DNA of 64,000 nt from Noviherbaspirillum malthae (GTDB taxonomy: Bacteria > Pseudomonadota > Gammaproteobacteria > Burkholderiales > Burkholderiaceae_D). Location of the stretch: contig NZ_JACYXF010000026.1 in the NCBI RefSeq assembly GCF_015352985.1, forward strand, positions 17,013-81,012, read 5' to 3'. Position numbers and translations under genes: made by a program. The notes below the pieces were generated by a model. The model did no database searches. It had not been told where the DNA came from and worked only from the letters and a program-made list of their open reading frames with translations. Shown here piece after piece: positions 29,807-37,956 of this stretch (within the stretch, counting starts at the first letter, position 1; each line of letters begins with the position of its first letter).

Positions 29807-30888
29807 ATGGAAGGTGCTCTTGCTCTGTTTCCTATGGACAGCCGCACTGCTGCTGGAACTGGCCTATCATCATGGCGGATTCGGCTTGCGTGAAGCCCTT
29901 GTGCAGAAATCGGTCGTGGTGTTCTACAACGTCAAGGCAGTCGTGCTGGCAGATTTGAATCCGTCCATGGCATCGATACTCATCGCGGCAGCAATCTGCC
30001 GAACCCTTTTCGGCATGACGATCGCGCTGCTCGATCTGGCGATGTACCGCAAGGTCACCGTCCGGCCTTTCGATTGGGAAGGGATGATCAATACGGCCCA
30101 TCGTCAACTGCGTTTTCCTGCTGACCGTCGTCTTTACGTTCACGAATCCGCTTGTCGAGTCATGGATCGACGGTTACTCGTCGCTGCTCGATCATGTGCC
30201 TACGCTGGTGCAGATGAACGGCGCAGTGGCATTGATACTCGCCTGCCTGCTCGGCGATTTCTGCTTCTACTGGTCGCACCGTTTCTGCCACAAGATCCGC
30301 TTCTTCTGGTATCTGGGACACATCAATCATCACCGCAACCGCGAACTCTGCCAGCTCACTCAGGCAGTCGATCCTCAATCGCTGATTCTCGATACCGCCG
30401 GCGGCAAGGTGTTCGTGCTGCTCTTCCTGCCGCTGGTGACCCAGCTGTTCTCACTGGACATCCGGGACAGCGGATGGGCGCTGATTGCCGTTATCGTCTT
30501 CGATACCTGGACCGATCCTTCGCACTCGGTGGTGCTCTACTACCTGGAAACGCGATTCGCATTTCTCCGGCATTTGACGCCCGCCGTTCACTACACGCAT
30601 CATTCCAGGGAAGGGCGGCACAATATTTCCGACGGCTGCAACTTCGGCGCACGCACCACGCTCTGGGACCGCCTGTTCGGCACCGACATCGAACCGCTGC
30701 AAATCCTGCCGCGTACCGGACTCTTCAGCGACACGGCGGACTACCGCCGCACGCCCTTGCGGTTTCTGTTCCGGCCATGGCTGCAGATGCTGAGAGAGCT
30801 GGGTACCAACAGGCTGCGCTACTGGCGGGCCATCCTGTTCGGCCATGCGTCCTACAAGCCTCCGGTGCCATTGAAATCGGAACGCTGA
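29807..30888 (+). pseudogene. Fatty-acid hydroxylase/sterol desaturase family, frameshifted
   Basis: The coding signal of an integral-membrane di-iron hydroxylase is spread over two, possibly three, frames. The first third, with membrane helices (LLLCFLWTAALLLELAYHHG), reads in one frame to about 30100. The rest continues one base out of step with VFTFTNPLVESWIDGYSSLL, then the intact catalytic domain from 30196 with all three His clusters (HRFCH, HINHH, HYTHH). ATG 29807 has a good AAGG site but needs another one-base correction near 29812. GTG 30196 could give a shortened 230-residue protein lacking the first helices. It heads a rightward group with the GH16-like and SDR genes. Confidence 0.75.
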
Positions 30889-30956
30889 ACCGGGCATTGC
30901 GCATCGCCTGCACTTGCACGGCAAACCAAAGGCTAATCAAAGGAGAAAACATCTTC

Positions 30957-31781
30957 ATGCAAAAAGTATTTCCTGCAAACCCTCTGGAAAAGCCGGGCTA
31001 CCGGCTGGAGTTCCACGACGAGTTCGACGGCAACTCGATGGACGATGGCAAATGGATTGCATGCCATTTGCCGCAGTGGTCTTCCTCGCGCCAGTCAGCG
31101 GCAAGCGCACGTTTCGAGGACGGCCATCTTGTCTTGAGCATCGGGGCCGATCAGCAACCCTGGTGTCCGGAATATGACGGCGATATACGCGTTTCCTCGC
31201 TCCAGACAGGCGTGTTTTCCGGGCCGCTCGGCAGTACCAGGGGACAGCACCGGTTCAACCGCGAGAGCGTCGTGCGCGAAGTGCAGGCCAACCGCGCCCT
31301 CTACACGCCGACCTACGGCTATTTCGAGACCCGGCTTAAGGGCGTCAGGGAAGCCGGCTACCATGTGGCCTTGTGGATGATCGGCTATGAAGAGGTGTCG
31401 GAAAATTCCGCCGAGATCTGCATCTGCGAAATCTTCGGCAAGCACGTCACGGCCGGCACGTCGAAGGTCGGCGTCGGTGTGCACCCCTTCGGCGACGAGA
31501 GGATCACCGATGACTTCCGCGAAGTCGAACTGCCCATCGACATTTCCGAATTCCATGTCTATGCCGCCGAATGGACGCCGACCCATATCGATTTCTTCGT
31601 CGACAACCAGCTGATCCGCACGGTGCATCAATCGCCAAGCTATCCGATGCAGTTCATGCTGGGCATCTATGAAAGGCCGAAGGAAACGCTTTCCCAGTCC
31701 GAAGGACGTTCATCGGTTTATCCGAAAGACTTCGTGGTGGATTATGTCCGTGCCTATCAGCCTGTCAACGGATACCGTTAG
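30957..31781 (+). CDS. Glycoside hydrolase family 16-like protein
   Basis: The 274-residue protein has the concanavalin-like beta-sandwich pattern of GH16 (YRLEFHDEFDGNSMDDGKW, YGYFETRLKG, FHVYAAEWTPTHIDFFVDN, PMQFMLGIYE). GH16 enzymes cut beta-1,3/1,4-glucans or galactans. The catalytic strand reads EICICEIFG where most members have ExDxxE: both Glu are present but the central Asp is Cys. No signal peptide is seen, so it may act in the cytoplasm, which is unusual for the family. AAAGGAG lies 13 bases before the ATG, a rather long distance. The SDR gene follows after 12 bp. Confidence 0.8.
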   Translation: MQKVFPANPLEKPGYRLEFHDEFDGNSMDDGKWIACHLPQWSSSRQSAASARFEDGHLVLSIGADQQPWCPEYDGDIRVSSLQTGVFSGPLGSTRGQHRFNRESVVREVQANRALYTPTYGYFETRLKGVREAGYHVALWMIGYEEVSENSAEICICEIFGKHVTAGTSKVGVGVHPFGDERITDDFREVELPIDISEFHVYAAEWTPTHIDFFVDNQLIRTVHQSPSYPMQFMLGIYERPKETLSQSEGRSSVYPKDFVVDYVRAYQPVNGYR

Positions 31782-31793
31782 GAGGGCTTAATC

Positions 31794-32621
31794 GTGCAAG
31801 CGCTGACAGGCATATCCGATATGGGCGGCGCGGGGGCTCGCACCGGCGGCGCGAAGATTTCACTCCACGGCGAGGCGGCACTGGTGACAGCCGCTACGCG
31901 CGGAATCGGGCGCGAATGCGTTCTTGCTCTGGCCGAGGCGGGCGCCTCGCTTGCGATCGACAGCCGCGATCTTGAAGCGGGAAACGAGCTTGCCGCCGTG
32001 CTGCGCGCCAAGGGCGTGAAGGCGATGGCCGTTGCAATGAACATGCAAAGCCCCGCTTCAATCGCACAGGCCGTTGCCGAAGCCGAAGCGGAACTCGGCC
32101 TGGTCACGGTGCTGGTCAACAATGCCGGCCACAGCCTGCCCGCTGCCGCGCTGGATGTCGCGCCCGAGGCATATGACAGCATGTTCGGGCTGAACGTGAA
32201 GGCCGCGTTCTTCACCGCACAGGCGGTTGCGCGCCGGCTGATTGCCGAAAGGCGGACCGGAGCGATCGTCAACGTCGCCTCGCAGGCCGGGGCGGTTGCG
32301 CTGCGCGATGAATCCGTCTACTGCATGACGAAGGCCGCCATGATGCACATGACGCGCTGTCTCGCGGTGGAATGGGCGCCGGCCGGCATACGCGTCAATG
32401 CGGTGGCGCCGACGTTCGTCAGCACCGACGGCACGCGCAAATGGCTGGACGATCCGCAGTTCCTCGATAGCGTCATCAGCCGTATCCCATTGGGACGGGT
32501 AGGGGTAACCACTGAAATTGCGTGGCCGGTCGTGTTCCTCGCCTCCGGCGCGGCGTCGCTGGTCACGGGAACGACGCTAGCGGTGGACGGCGGCTGGACG
32601 GCTATCCTTCGCTGCAGATGA
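31794..32621 (+). CDS. Short-chain dehydrogenase/reductase
   Basis: The 275-residue protein is a classical SDR. It has TAATRGIGRE as the cofactor loop (TGxxxGxG in relaxed form), NNAGHS, catalytic Ser in VASQAG, and Tyr/Lys in YCMTK, ending TLAVDGGW like glucose-1-dehydrogenase-type enzymes. GTG is the start, with AGGAGG eight bases upstream; the first 24 residues are Gly/Ala-rich and longer than usual. It follows the GH16-like gene by 12 bp, so both belong to one transcript with the broken hydroxylase. Substrate unknown, perhaps a sugar or lipid alcohol. Confidence 0.9.
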   Translation: MQALTGISDMGGAGARTGGAKISLHGEAALVTAATRGIGRECVLALAEAGASLAIDSRDLEAGNELAAVLRAKGVKAMAVAMNMQSPASIAQAVAEAEAELGLVTVLVNNAGHSLPAAALDVAPEAYDSMFGLNVKAAFFTAQAVARRLIAERRTGAIVNVASQAGAVALRDESVYCMTKAAMMHMTRCLAVEWAPAGIRVNAVAPTFVSTDGTRKWLDDPQFLDSVISRIPLGRVGVTTEIAWPVVFLASGAASLVTGTTLAVDGGWTAILRCR

Positions 32622-32675
32622 TGATGCGGCTGGCAATTGCCGCCCGGGCAATGCCGGTTGCGTCATCGATGTGCA

Positions 32676-32730
32676 GGCCTCCATGCCTGCACCACTACCA
32701 TTCGTTGTGAAGGATGCAGGCATGGAGGCC
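32676..32730. terminator. Bidirectional terminator between convergent genes
   Basis: GGCCTCCATGCCTGCA and its exact complement TGCAGGCATGGAGGCC form a perfect 16-bp stem with a 23-nt loop. It lies between the SDR and the GH13 gene that face each other, and can end both transcripts. Confidence 0.7.
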
Positions 32731-32776
32731 GGTTTGGCCAACTTCCCGCATCGCTCCGTTCCTGTCTCGTTCCTGC

Positions 32777-34327
32777 TCAACCCTGAAGAAAGCAGAACCC
32801 GCTCACGCCCAGCACCACCGTGCGTGCGTCGACGCTCATGTTCCTGCTCATGATTACCGTGCCGACATCGACCGGCGCCACCTTCTTCTCGACGACATCC
32901 ATGTTGAACAGGCAGACGATCTCCGAACCTTCATGTTCGCGCGAGAAGGCAAGCACGCCATCGGGAGCATCGAGCAGCGTGATGCCGCCCTGGCTGAATT
33001 CCGGACGCGACTTGCGCAGGGCGATCATCTCGCGGGCGAAGTTGAGAATCGAATCCCGCTCGGCATCCTGCTTCTCGACATTCATTTCGATATGCACGTT
33101 GTCGACCGGCAGCCATGGCTCGGCCTGGCTGAAGCCGCCATGCGGAGCAGCCGTCCAAGGCATCGGCGTGCGGCAGCCGTCGCGGCCCTTGAACTTGGGC
33201 CAGAAGGTCTTGCCGAAGGGGTCCTGGATGCGTTCAAAGGGCACGTCGGCCTGCGGAAGGCCCAGCTCCTCGCCCTGATACAGGCAGATATCGCCGCGCA
33301 TTGCAAACAGCAGTGCCAGCGCATGCTTGGCATTCTGTTCGGGGTCGCGGCCGTTGAGCCAGCGGCTCGCTACGCGCGGCTTGTCATGATTGCTCAAGGC
33401 ATAGCAGGGCGAACCCGGCGCCTTGATGCTCTCTTCCAGCGTGGTGATCACATTGCGCACATAAGGCGCGCTGCTGTCGGGCTGCATGAGCGCGAAGCTG
33501 TAGGCAGAATGCAGGCGGCCCGGTCTGGTGTACTGGCCCATGAGCTTGAGCGCGTCATGCCCGCCGACTTCGGCCAGGCTGAAGGCGCCGTAGGCGTCGA
33601 GCAGCTTGCGGATCTTTTCCAGGAAGGCATCCATCTCGGGGCGCGCCTGGTCGTAGACATGCAGCTGGAAGCCGTAGGGATGCAGCGCGGCGCTGGTGTC
33701 CTGGCGCGGCGGATTGTTGCGCAGCAGCTGGTCCTGGAAGATGTGATTGCAGGCGTCGAAGCGAAAGCCCGATACGCCCATGTCCAGCCAGAAGTCCATT
33801 TCCTTCAGCACCGCGGCCTGCACGTCGGGATTGTGCATGTTGAGGTCGGGCTGGCTGGAGAAGAAGGAATGGAAATAGTACTGGCGCCGCTCGGCATCCC
33901 AGCGCCACGCCGGGCCGCCGAATACCGAAACCCAGTTGTTGGGCGGGCTGCCGTCGGGCTTCGGGTCGGCCCACAGATACCAGTCGGACTTGTTGTTTTC
34001 CTTGGCGCGGCTCTGCTTGAACCAGGCATGCTCTTCCGAGGTGTGCGAGATGACCATATCGACAATGATGCCGAGCTTGAGCGCCTTGGCCCGCCGCATC
34101 AGGCTCTTGAAATCGTCCATCGTGCCGAAGATGGGATCGACGGCACGGTAATCCGATACGTCATAGCCGAAGTCCTTCATCGGCGACTTGAAGAAGGGAC
34201 TGATCCAGATGGCGTCCACGCCAAGGCTCTTGATGTAGGCAAGCTTCTGTTCTATGCCGGCCAGGTCGCCGATGCCGTCGTTGTTCGAATCCTGGAAACT
34301 GCGGGGATATACCTGGTAAATGATCAT
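32777..34327 (-). CDS. Alpha-glucosidase (GH13, oligo-1,6-glucosidase type)
   Basis: The 516-residue enzyme is a GH13 alpha-glucosidase of the oligo-1,6-glucosidase/maltase subfamily. It has IIYQVYPRSFQDSNNDGIGDL at the very start, nucleophile Asp in GFRFDACNH, acid/base Glu in SLAEVGG and the third carboxylate in SNHDKPR. It lacks a signal peptide, so it acts on imported or internal oligosaccharides, releasing glucose from the non-reducing end. The frame starts about 10 residues later than typical members; an in-frame stop 4 codons upstream rules out a longer form. The gene is isolated, beyond the main operon, but fits the alpha-glucan theme of the window. Confidence 0.93.
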   Translation of the reverse strand: MIIYQVYPRSFQDSNNDGIGDLAGIEQKLAYIKSLGVDAIWISPFFKSPMKDFGYDVSDYRAVDPIFGTMDDFKSLMRRAKALKLGIIVDMVISHTSEEHAWFKQSRAKENNKSDWYLWADPKPDGSPPNNWVSVFGGPAWRWDAERRQYYFHSFFSSQPDLNMHNPDVQAAVLKEMDFWLDMGVSGFRFDACNHIFQDQLLRNNPPRQDTSAALHPYGFQLHVYDQARPEMDAFLEKIRKLLDAYGAFSLAEVGGHDALKLMGQYTRPGRLHSAYSFALMQPDSSAPYVRNVITTLEESIKAPGSPCYALSNHDKPRVASRWLNGRDPEQNAKHALALLFAMRGDICLYQGEELGLPQADVPFERIQDPFGKTFWPKFKGRDGCRTPMPWTAAPHGGFSQAEPWLPVDNVHIEMNVEKQDAERDSILNFAREMIALRKSRPEFSQGGITLLDAPDGVLAFSREHEGSEIVCLFNMDVVEKKVAPVDVGTVIMSRNMSVDARTVVLGVSGFCFLQG

Positions 34328-34648
34328 GACACTCTCATAAGCTCATAAGGTCACTATGCAATCCGTCCCTGCGGCGCAAGCCGCGAGTTGGACCGGAAGG
34401 GCCGGGATGCATGTGTCATCGGTGCGATACGACCATCGGTCGACCGCATGAACGTTACTATCCGTTGACTTCCGGAAATGTGCAATGTCCTAGATGCAAG
34501 ATGGGGACGTTTTGTTCCCGAGTTGCAACTTTGGAGGTCCATTTGGATGGCCGGAATGACAATTGCACGGAGGGAATGACGGTTTGTTCACATGTCTCGT
34601 GCCTCGTGCCTCGTGCCGAGGCAGAGCAGACGCAGTCTCTCTACATGA
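34328..34648. other. Gene-free stretch after the first effector candidate
   Basis: No gene is supported here. It holds the promoter of the glucosidase and the 3' flank of the leftward gene at 34649. A 7-bp unit CTCGTGC is repeated three times in tandem at 34596-34616. A/T content is higher than in the neighbouring metabolic genes. Confidence 0.4.
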
Positions 34649-35608
34649 TCAGGATGTGGGCTTCGACATTGACCTTGGCCCCAAGGGACGGGGAGGACGT
34701 TCCATGCGCTGCCGTACAGGCAGCTGATCCGTTGCCGAAGCGAGTGATGTGTCCGCCTGCTTGGAAGAGCCAATCTCCTGAGACGTTCTTCGGATGGCAT
34801 TGCGTCTTTTCAGGTTTGTGGTTTCAGGAGTCCGAGGGGACACGAGGACGTAATCGGCGCTATCCAATCGTCTTTCCGGTGCAGACGTGCCGTTATTGAT
34901 GTAGGCATCTCCGATTTTGCGGAGATCGGCGAGTGCGAAGGCTACGCGTTGTGCAATCTGTTTTCTGTGTTCCGGCGATATGTCCAATGCGTCCAGCATT
35001 CCGGTGCCATGTTCATAGGTAGTGGCAAAGTTTATTAACGTGATATCCCTGAATGTTCCGTCTTCCTGCTGCACCTTGAAGATGGGCGTGTTGCCCAGCG
35101 CCCTTGCCGCATCCTGCAGGTCCTGCGGTGCCCGGGATCCTTCCTTGTAGATGCCGTTCAAGAGGGTGGTTACGCCGGAACGCAGTCCGTCGGTCTGAGG
35201 AATGCCTGCTTTCTTGCTGCCGGGGTTGATGTAGGGCTTGAGCAAGTGCGTCAGGGTCTCGCTGCTGTTGGCCCACTCCGCCATGGCATTGTTGATGCCG
35301 GCCTCATTCCTTGTGAATTTTTGATAGCTGTCTTGATGCGACTGTCGCATCAGGTCGGCAACACTCGACGGCGCGGAGCCTTGGGTCTTGGCGGCGTTCA
35401 TTGAATTCAACATCGTCATCAGCTTGCTCCCCATGCGATTGCCCGCATTGCGCATGAAGGCATTGAGGGCAGTGCGACTGCTGGCAGTCTGCATCCCGGG
35501 CGGTACGGCCCCTGGTGGATGCATCATGCCGGGCGCTGAGGAATTGTCCAGTGACAGCTTCGTCTCGCTTCCCGGAAGATCCGGACGTTTGTTGTTAAAG
35601 ATGCGCAT
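34649..35608 (-). CDS. Candidate type III effector of unknown fold
   Basis: The 319-residue product starts MRIFNNKRPDLPGS, with AGGGAAG five bases before the ATG. Residues 1-60 are rich in Ser, Pro, Gly and Met and look disordered, as type III secretion signals do. The middle (about 80-270) is mostly helical (TALNAFMRNAGNRMG, MLDALDISPEHRKQIAQRVA). The C-terminal 50 residues are polar and Arg/Pro/Ser-rich. I recognise no family and no catalytic motif. A HrpL-type promoter (35785-35812) lies upstream and two other hrp-box genes are neighbours, which is the main reason to call it an effector. A palindromic repeat sits in its leader. Confidence 0.65.
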   Translation of the reverse strand: MRIFNNKRPDLPGSETKLSLDNSSAPGMMHPPGAVPPGMQTASSRTALNAFMRNAGNRMGSKLMTMLNSMNAAKTQGSAPSSVADLMRQSHQDSYQKFTRNEAGINNAMAEWANSSETLTHLLKPYINPGSKKAGIPQTDGLRSGVTTLLNGIYKEGSRAPQDLQDAARALGNTPIFKVQQEDGTFRDITLINFATTYEHGTGMLDALDISPEHRKQIAQRVAFALADLRKIGDAYINNGTSAPERRLDSADYVLVSPRTPETTNLKRRNAIRRTSQEIGSSKQADTSLASATDQLPVRQRMERPPRPLGPRSMSKPTS

Positions 35609-35671
35609 TCTCTTCCCTGGATGCATCGAACATGATCGTGTCCTCAGACAAAGTCGCTGGACTGCACTATT

Positions 35672-35779
35672 GATTCGGCCCGAAAAATGGTTGATTTTTC
35701 GGACCGCCGATCTCACCCTCGCCCTCTGGGAGAGGGGCGGGGTGAGGGGATCCGGCTCAATATATTTTCGGGCCGGATC
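35672..35779. repeat. MITE/REP-like element with terminal inverted repeats
   Basis: The 108-bp element is bounded by 16-bp inverted repeats with one or two mismatches (GATTCGGCCCGAAAA and, inverted, GATCCGGCCCGAAAA). Inside is a GC-rich palindrome (35712-35746, CTCACCC … GGGTGAG, with CCTCT/AGAGG at its centre), of a kind widespread in proteobacterial intergenic DNA. It lies between the hrp box and the start codon of the gene at 35608, so it would be transcribed in the leader and fold into a strong hairpin. Confidence 0.65.
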
Positions 35780-35784
35780 TATAA

Positions 35785-35812
35785 TGAGTGACATCCGGGC
35801 CATGGCAGTTCC
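35785..35812 (-). promoter_or_regulatory. HrpL-type promoter (hrp box)
   Basis: Read leftward: GGAACT (35812-35807), 15 bp, TCACTCA (35791-35785) followed by T. This matches the hrp-box pattern GGAACC-N15/16-CCACnnA with small deviations, and its -10 part is nearly identical to the other two boxes in the island. It lies about 177 bp before the ATG at 35608. Confidence 0.7.
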
Positions 35813-36036
35813 ATAAGCTGTCACAGCGGACCTGCAGCAAAGGACACTCAAGCAGTCACATGCGGTCCGCAAGAGGGAGACTGGGTGCGGCACTATGAAA
35901 CGTCCCGCCTTGGACAAGTCGGCATAACAAAAATGATTGCTTCGACAGATCGCCTTGAGCACCTATCACCCCCGCCTCCAGTACGGCGCCTTGTTTTTCC
36001 GCATGATTGGAGAGGGGGGCATTGAATGAGCGAAGT

Positions 36037-37194
36037 TCATCCCGCCTGAAGTATCCTTTTCCATACCGGGTCCGTCTTGATGAAAATCTGCCGCGTATTC
36101 CGATGCTCATAGTCGGGGTTATATCTGTTATCGCTATTGTGGCGGGCTTTAAAACCCGCATTTGGCAGCACATGCCTGCTCATGATGATTTCTTGAGGTA
36201 TGCCGCCAATGACCACCACCGTGCCGCGGGCGCATTGCCTCAGCAAGCCTTCCAGTAATCTGGCATTGTGAAATTCGGGATAGCGCCTGGCGACTTCCTT
36301 TCTGATGTTGCTGAAATCCTTTTTTCCCGAAGTCGTGAATCCGGCTTCAATTTCGTGATACAGAGAACGCCCGCCCGGATTGACGGGCGCATCGAGAAGA
36401 TAAGCTGCGTTGCGAAACATGATTACCTGGGGCTGGTTTCTGAAGTCGTCGTTGTTCAGCTTGGTTCTTAAATCTTCGATGATGTTCGTTGACTGACCGA
36501 TAAAAGTGATTCGTTCATTCACCAGACGGGTGCCGGCTTCCGTCAGCACGTAGTGACGGAATCTCGCGTTGCTGTCAGCTGGCTGTTCCAGCGCCATATA
36601 AGAGGAATGATTAATGGAAACACGTCTCGAGGTTTTTGCTTTCATCACAACCTGCCCTGTTTCCCTGACCCTGTCGAAGATCCGTGTTCCATCGACCTGT
36701 GGTTCATAATCCGATGCGATGAACCTGAATTTCGCGGCATTTTCCGGCCCAAGCTTCCGGTCGAACAGGATGGCAAAGCCGACGACTTCATCGCCGTGCG
36801 AAGCCCCGTAAACATGAATGTTCGCGCCATTCGGGAACCGTTTCTGCAACAGGGAGGGAAGCTCAGGCAAGGCATCCCTGAACATCGACGTTTTATGGAC
36901 CTGCTTCACTGGCTGCACGACCGCAGGCATCGTTCCTTGAGTGTCTGTCGAGACGGGTGCGTTTGGAGAGGCTGCCGCTCCGGGCCTGTCCCGACGGTAA
37001 AAGCCCGGTATTTTTCCCAGAAGGCGCCTGCGAGTCGCTCCTTCGGAAACGGTCCTGCCGAAGGTAGCAGCTTCCTCGTTTGCGGGATTTGGTTCGGATA
37101 GCCTGGCGACAGGATCGGATTCGGAAGGTATGGCTGGCGTCTGAACACTTGGCAGAGAGGCTGGATTGCGAATGGTAGAAATGAAGTTTCCCAT
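36037..37194 (-). CDS. Candidate type III effector: myristoylation motif plus CheR-like methyltransferase fold
   Basis: The 385-residue protein begins MGNFISTIRN: Gly2 and Ser6 fit the eukaryotic N-myristoylation signal used by several plant-pathogen effectors. Residues 1-100 are Pro/Ser/Ala-rich and probably disordered. From about residue 105 the sequence follows the CheR-type SAM-dependent methyltransferase plan: ANIHVYGASHGDEVVG (127-139, SAM loop), FRFIASDYEP (next strand and acidic ribose-binding position), then QVIMFRNAAYLLD, like the CheR 'FRN-(V/A)-x-Y' block, and LRQCARGTVVVIGG at the end. Chemotaxis-type substrate recognition residues are not evident, so the target is unknown. A hrp box lies 135 bp upstream. 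The methyltransferase reading is from motif order only. Confidence 0.7.
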   Translation of the reverse strand: MGNFISTIRNPASLPSVQTPAIPSESDPVARLSEPNPANEEAATFGRTVSEGATRRRLLGKIPGFYRRDRPGAAASPNAPVSTDTQGTMPAVVQPVKQVHKTSMFRDALPELPSLLQKRFPNGANIHVYGASHGDEVVGFAILFDRKLGPENAAKFRFIASDYEPQVDGTRIFDRVRETGQVVMKAKTSRRVSINHSSYMALEQPADSNARFRHYVLTEAGTRLVNERITFIGQSTNIIEDLRTKLNNDDFRNQPQVIMFRNAAYLLDAPVNPGGRSLYHEIEAGFTTSGKKDFSNIRKEVARRYPEFHNARLLEGLLRQCARGTVVVIGGIPQEIIMSRHVLPNAGFKARHNSDNRYNPDYEHRNTRQIFIKTDPVWKRILQAG

Positions 37195-37328
37195 AACGGT
37201 TTCAATGAAATTTGAATAATCGGCGCAACGGTGCAATATGCCGGAACGTCGAACTCAAGCGCGGCAGGATGGCACCGATTGGGATCGCGTTTTCCCGGCA
37301 TGTGACCTCCGTGCTATGAAGAGCGTAA

Positions 37329-37356
37329 TGAGTGTTGCTACCTCCATTTTGGTTCC
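37329..37356 (-). promoter_or_regulatory. HrpL-type promoter (hrp box)
   Basis: Read leftward: GGAACC (37356-37351), 15 bp, ACACTCA (37335-37329) followed by T. The -35 half is a perfect hrp-box consensus, and the -10 half differs at one base. It serves the gene starting at 37194. Confidence 0.8.
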
Positions 37357-37956
37357 ATTGGAAAAGGGACAGCATTTATTTACGAAGCGGAAGTCGCTCC
37401 GCGTCGCGTGCAACGCTGCCGGTCGAATCGAGGCTTTGTTGATTCCGTGTTAAAAATCGAAAATGACGCGATGCATTGATTCAGCGCCCTGAGATGTTGC
37501 GGTCATATCAAAGGCCTTCATTGAACAGTTAATAAATCGCCTCATGCAGCTACATGCGAAATGTTTAGTTGGTCCAGCCTGAATCGGCAATCTCATTGTC
37601 CGGCATTTACCACATCAAATGCACGCACGTCTGTCGGGATTGTTTTAAAACACCCGGCAGGTCGGGGACGGGTTTCGAATACATGTTCATCGTGGTTAAC
37701 CGCTTGGCTGCAACGGTTCATTGAACAATTAATTCGTGTCATGCATGCCTGGCGCAGGCACGCATGCAGTGTCAAGCCTGATTAAGGTTTGCAGTCGTCG
37801 GCCACATCGGCGGACAGGAGTCAATGCTTATTGCAGCGTTGTTGAAATCGCACCAGCATTCTTTTTATTGCAATTGCGTCATGATTAGTGAGTGCTTACA
37901 ATCTTTCTCCGCCTGATCCAGACACGTTTGTTTGACTTTCGACTTGCGAGGAATTA
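37357..37956. other. 600-bp gene-free stretch with a spaced repeat
   Basis: No gene is supported. A 17-bp sequence TTCATTGAACA(G/A)TTAAT occurs at 37517-37533 and again at 37717-37733, exactly 200 bp apart. The region is A/T-rich near 37430-37570. It should contain the promoter of the oxygenase gene at 37957; it may be the remains of mobile DNA, but no transposase fragment is recognisable. Confidence 0.4.

Noticed and set aside
30080..30105. Programmed ribosomal frameshift in the hydroxylase gene
   Set aside because: No slippery heptamer, stop codon or downstream pseudoknot-like structure is visible at the change of frame; mutation or sequencing error is simpler.
29814..31781. One 655-codon frame covering the hydroxylase and GH16-like region
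   Set aside because: Only its first third and last 275 codons are coding; the middle is the wrong frame of the hydroxylase. It is a chance joining of two genes, not a fusion.
34596..34616. Three tandem CTCGTGC units considered as the start of a repeat array
   Set aside because: Only three 7-bp copies without spacers or further copies; not a CRISPR array or minisatellite of note.
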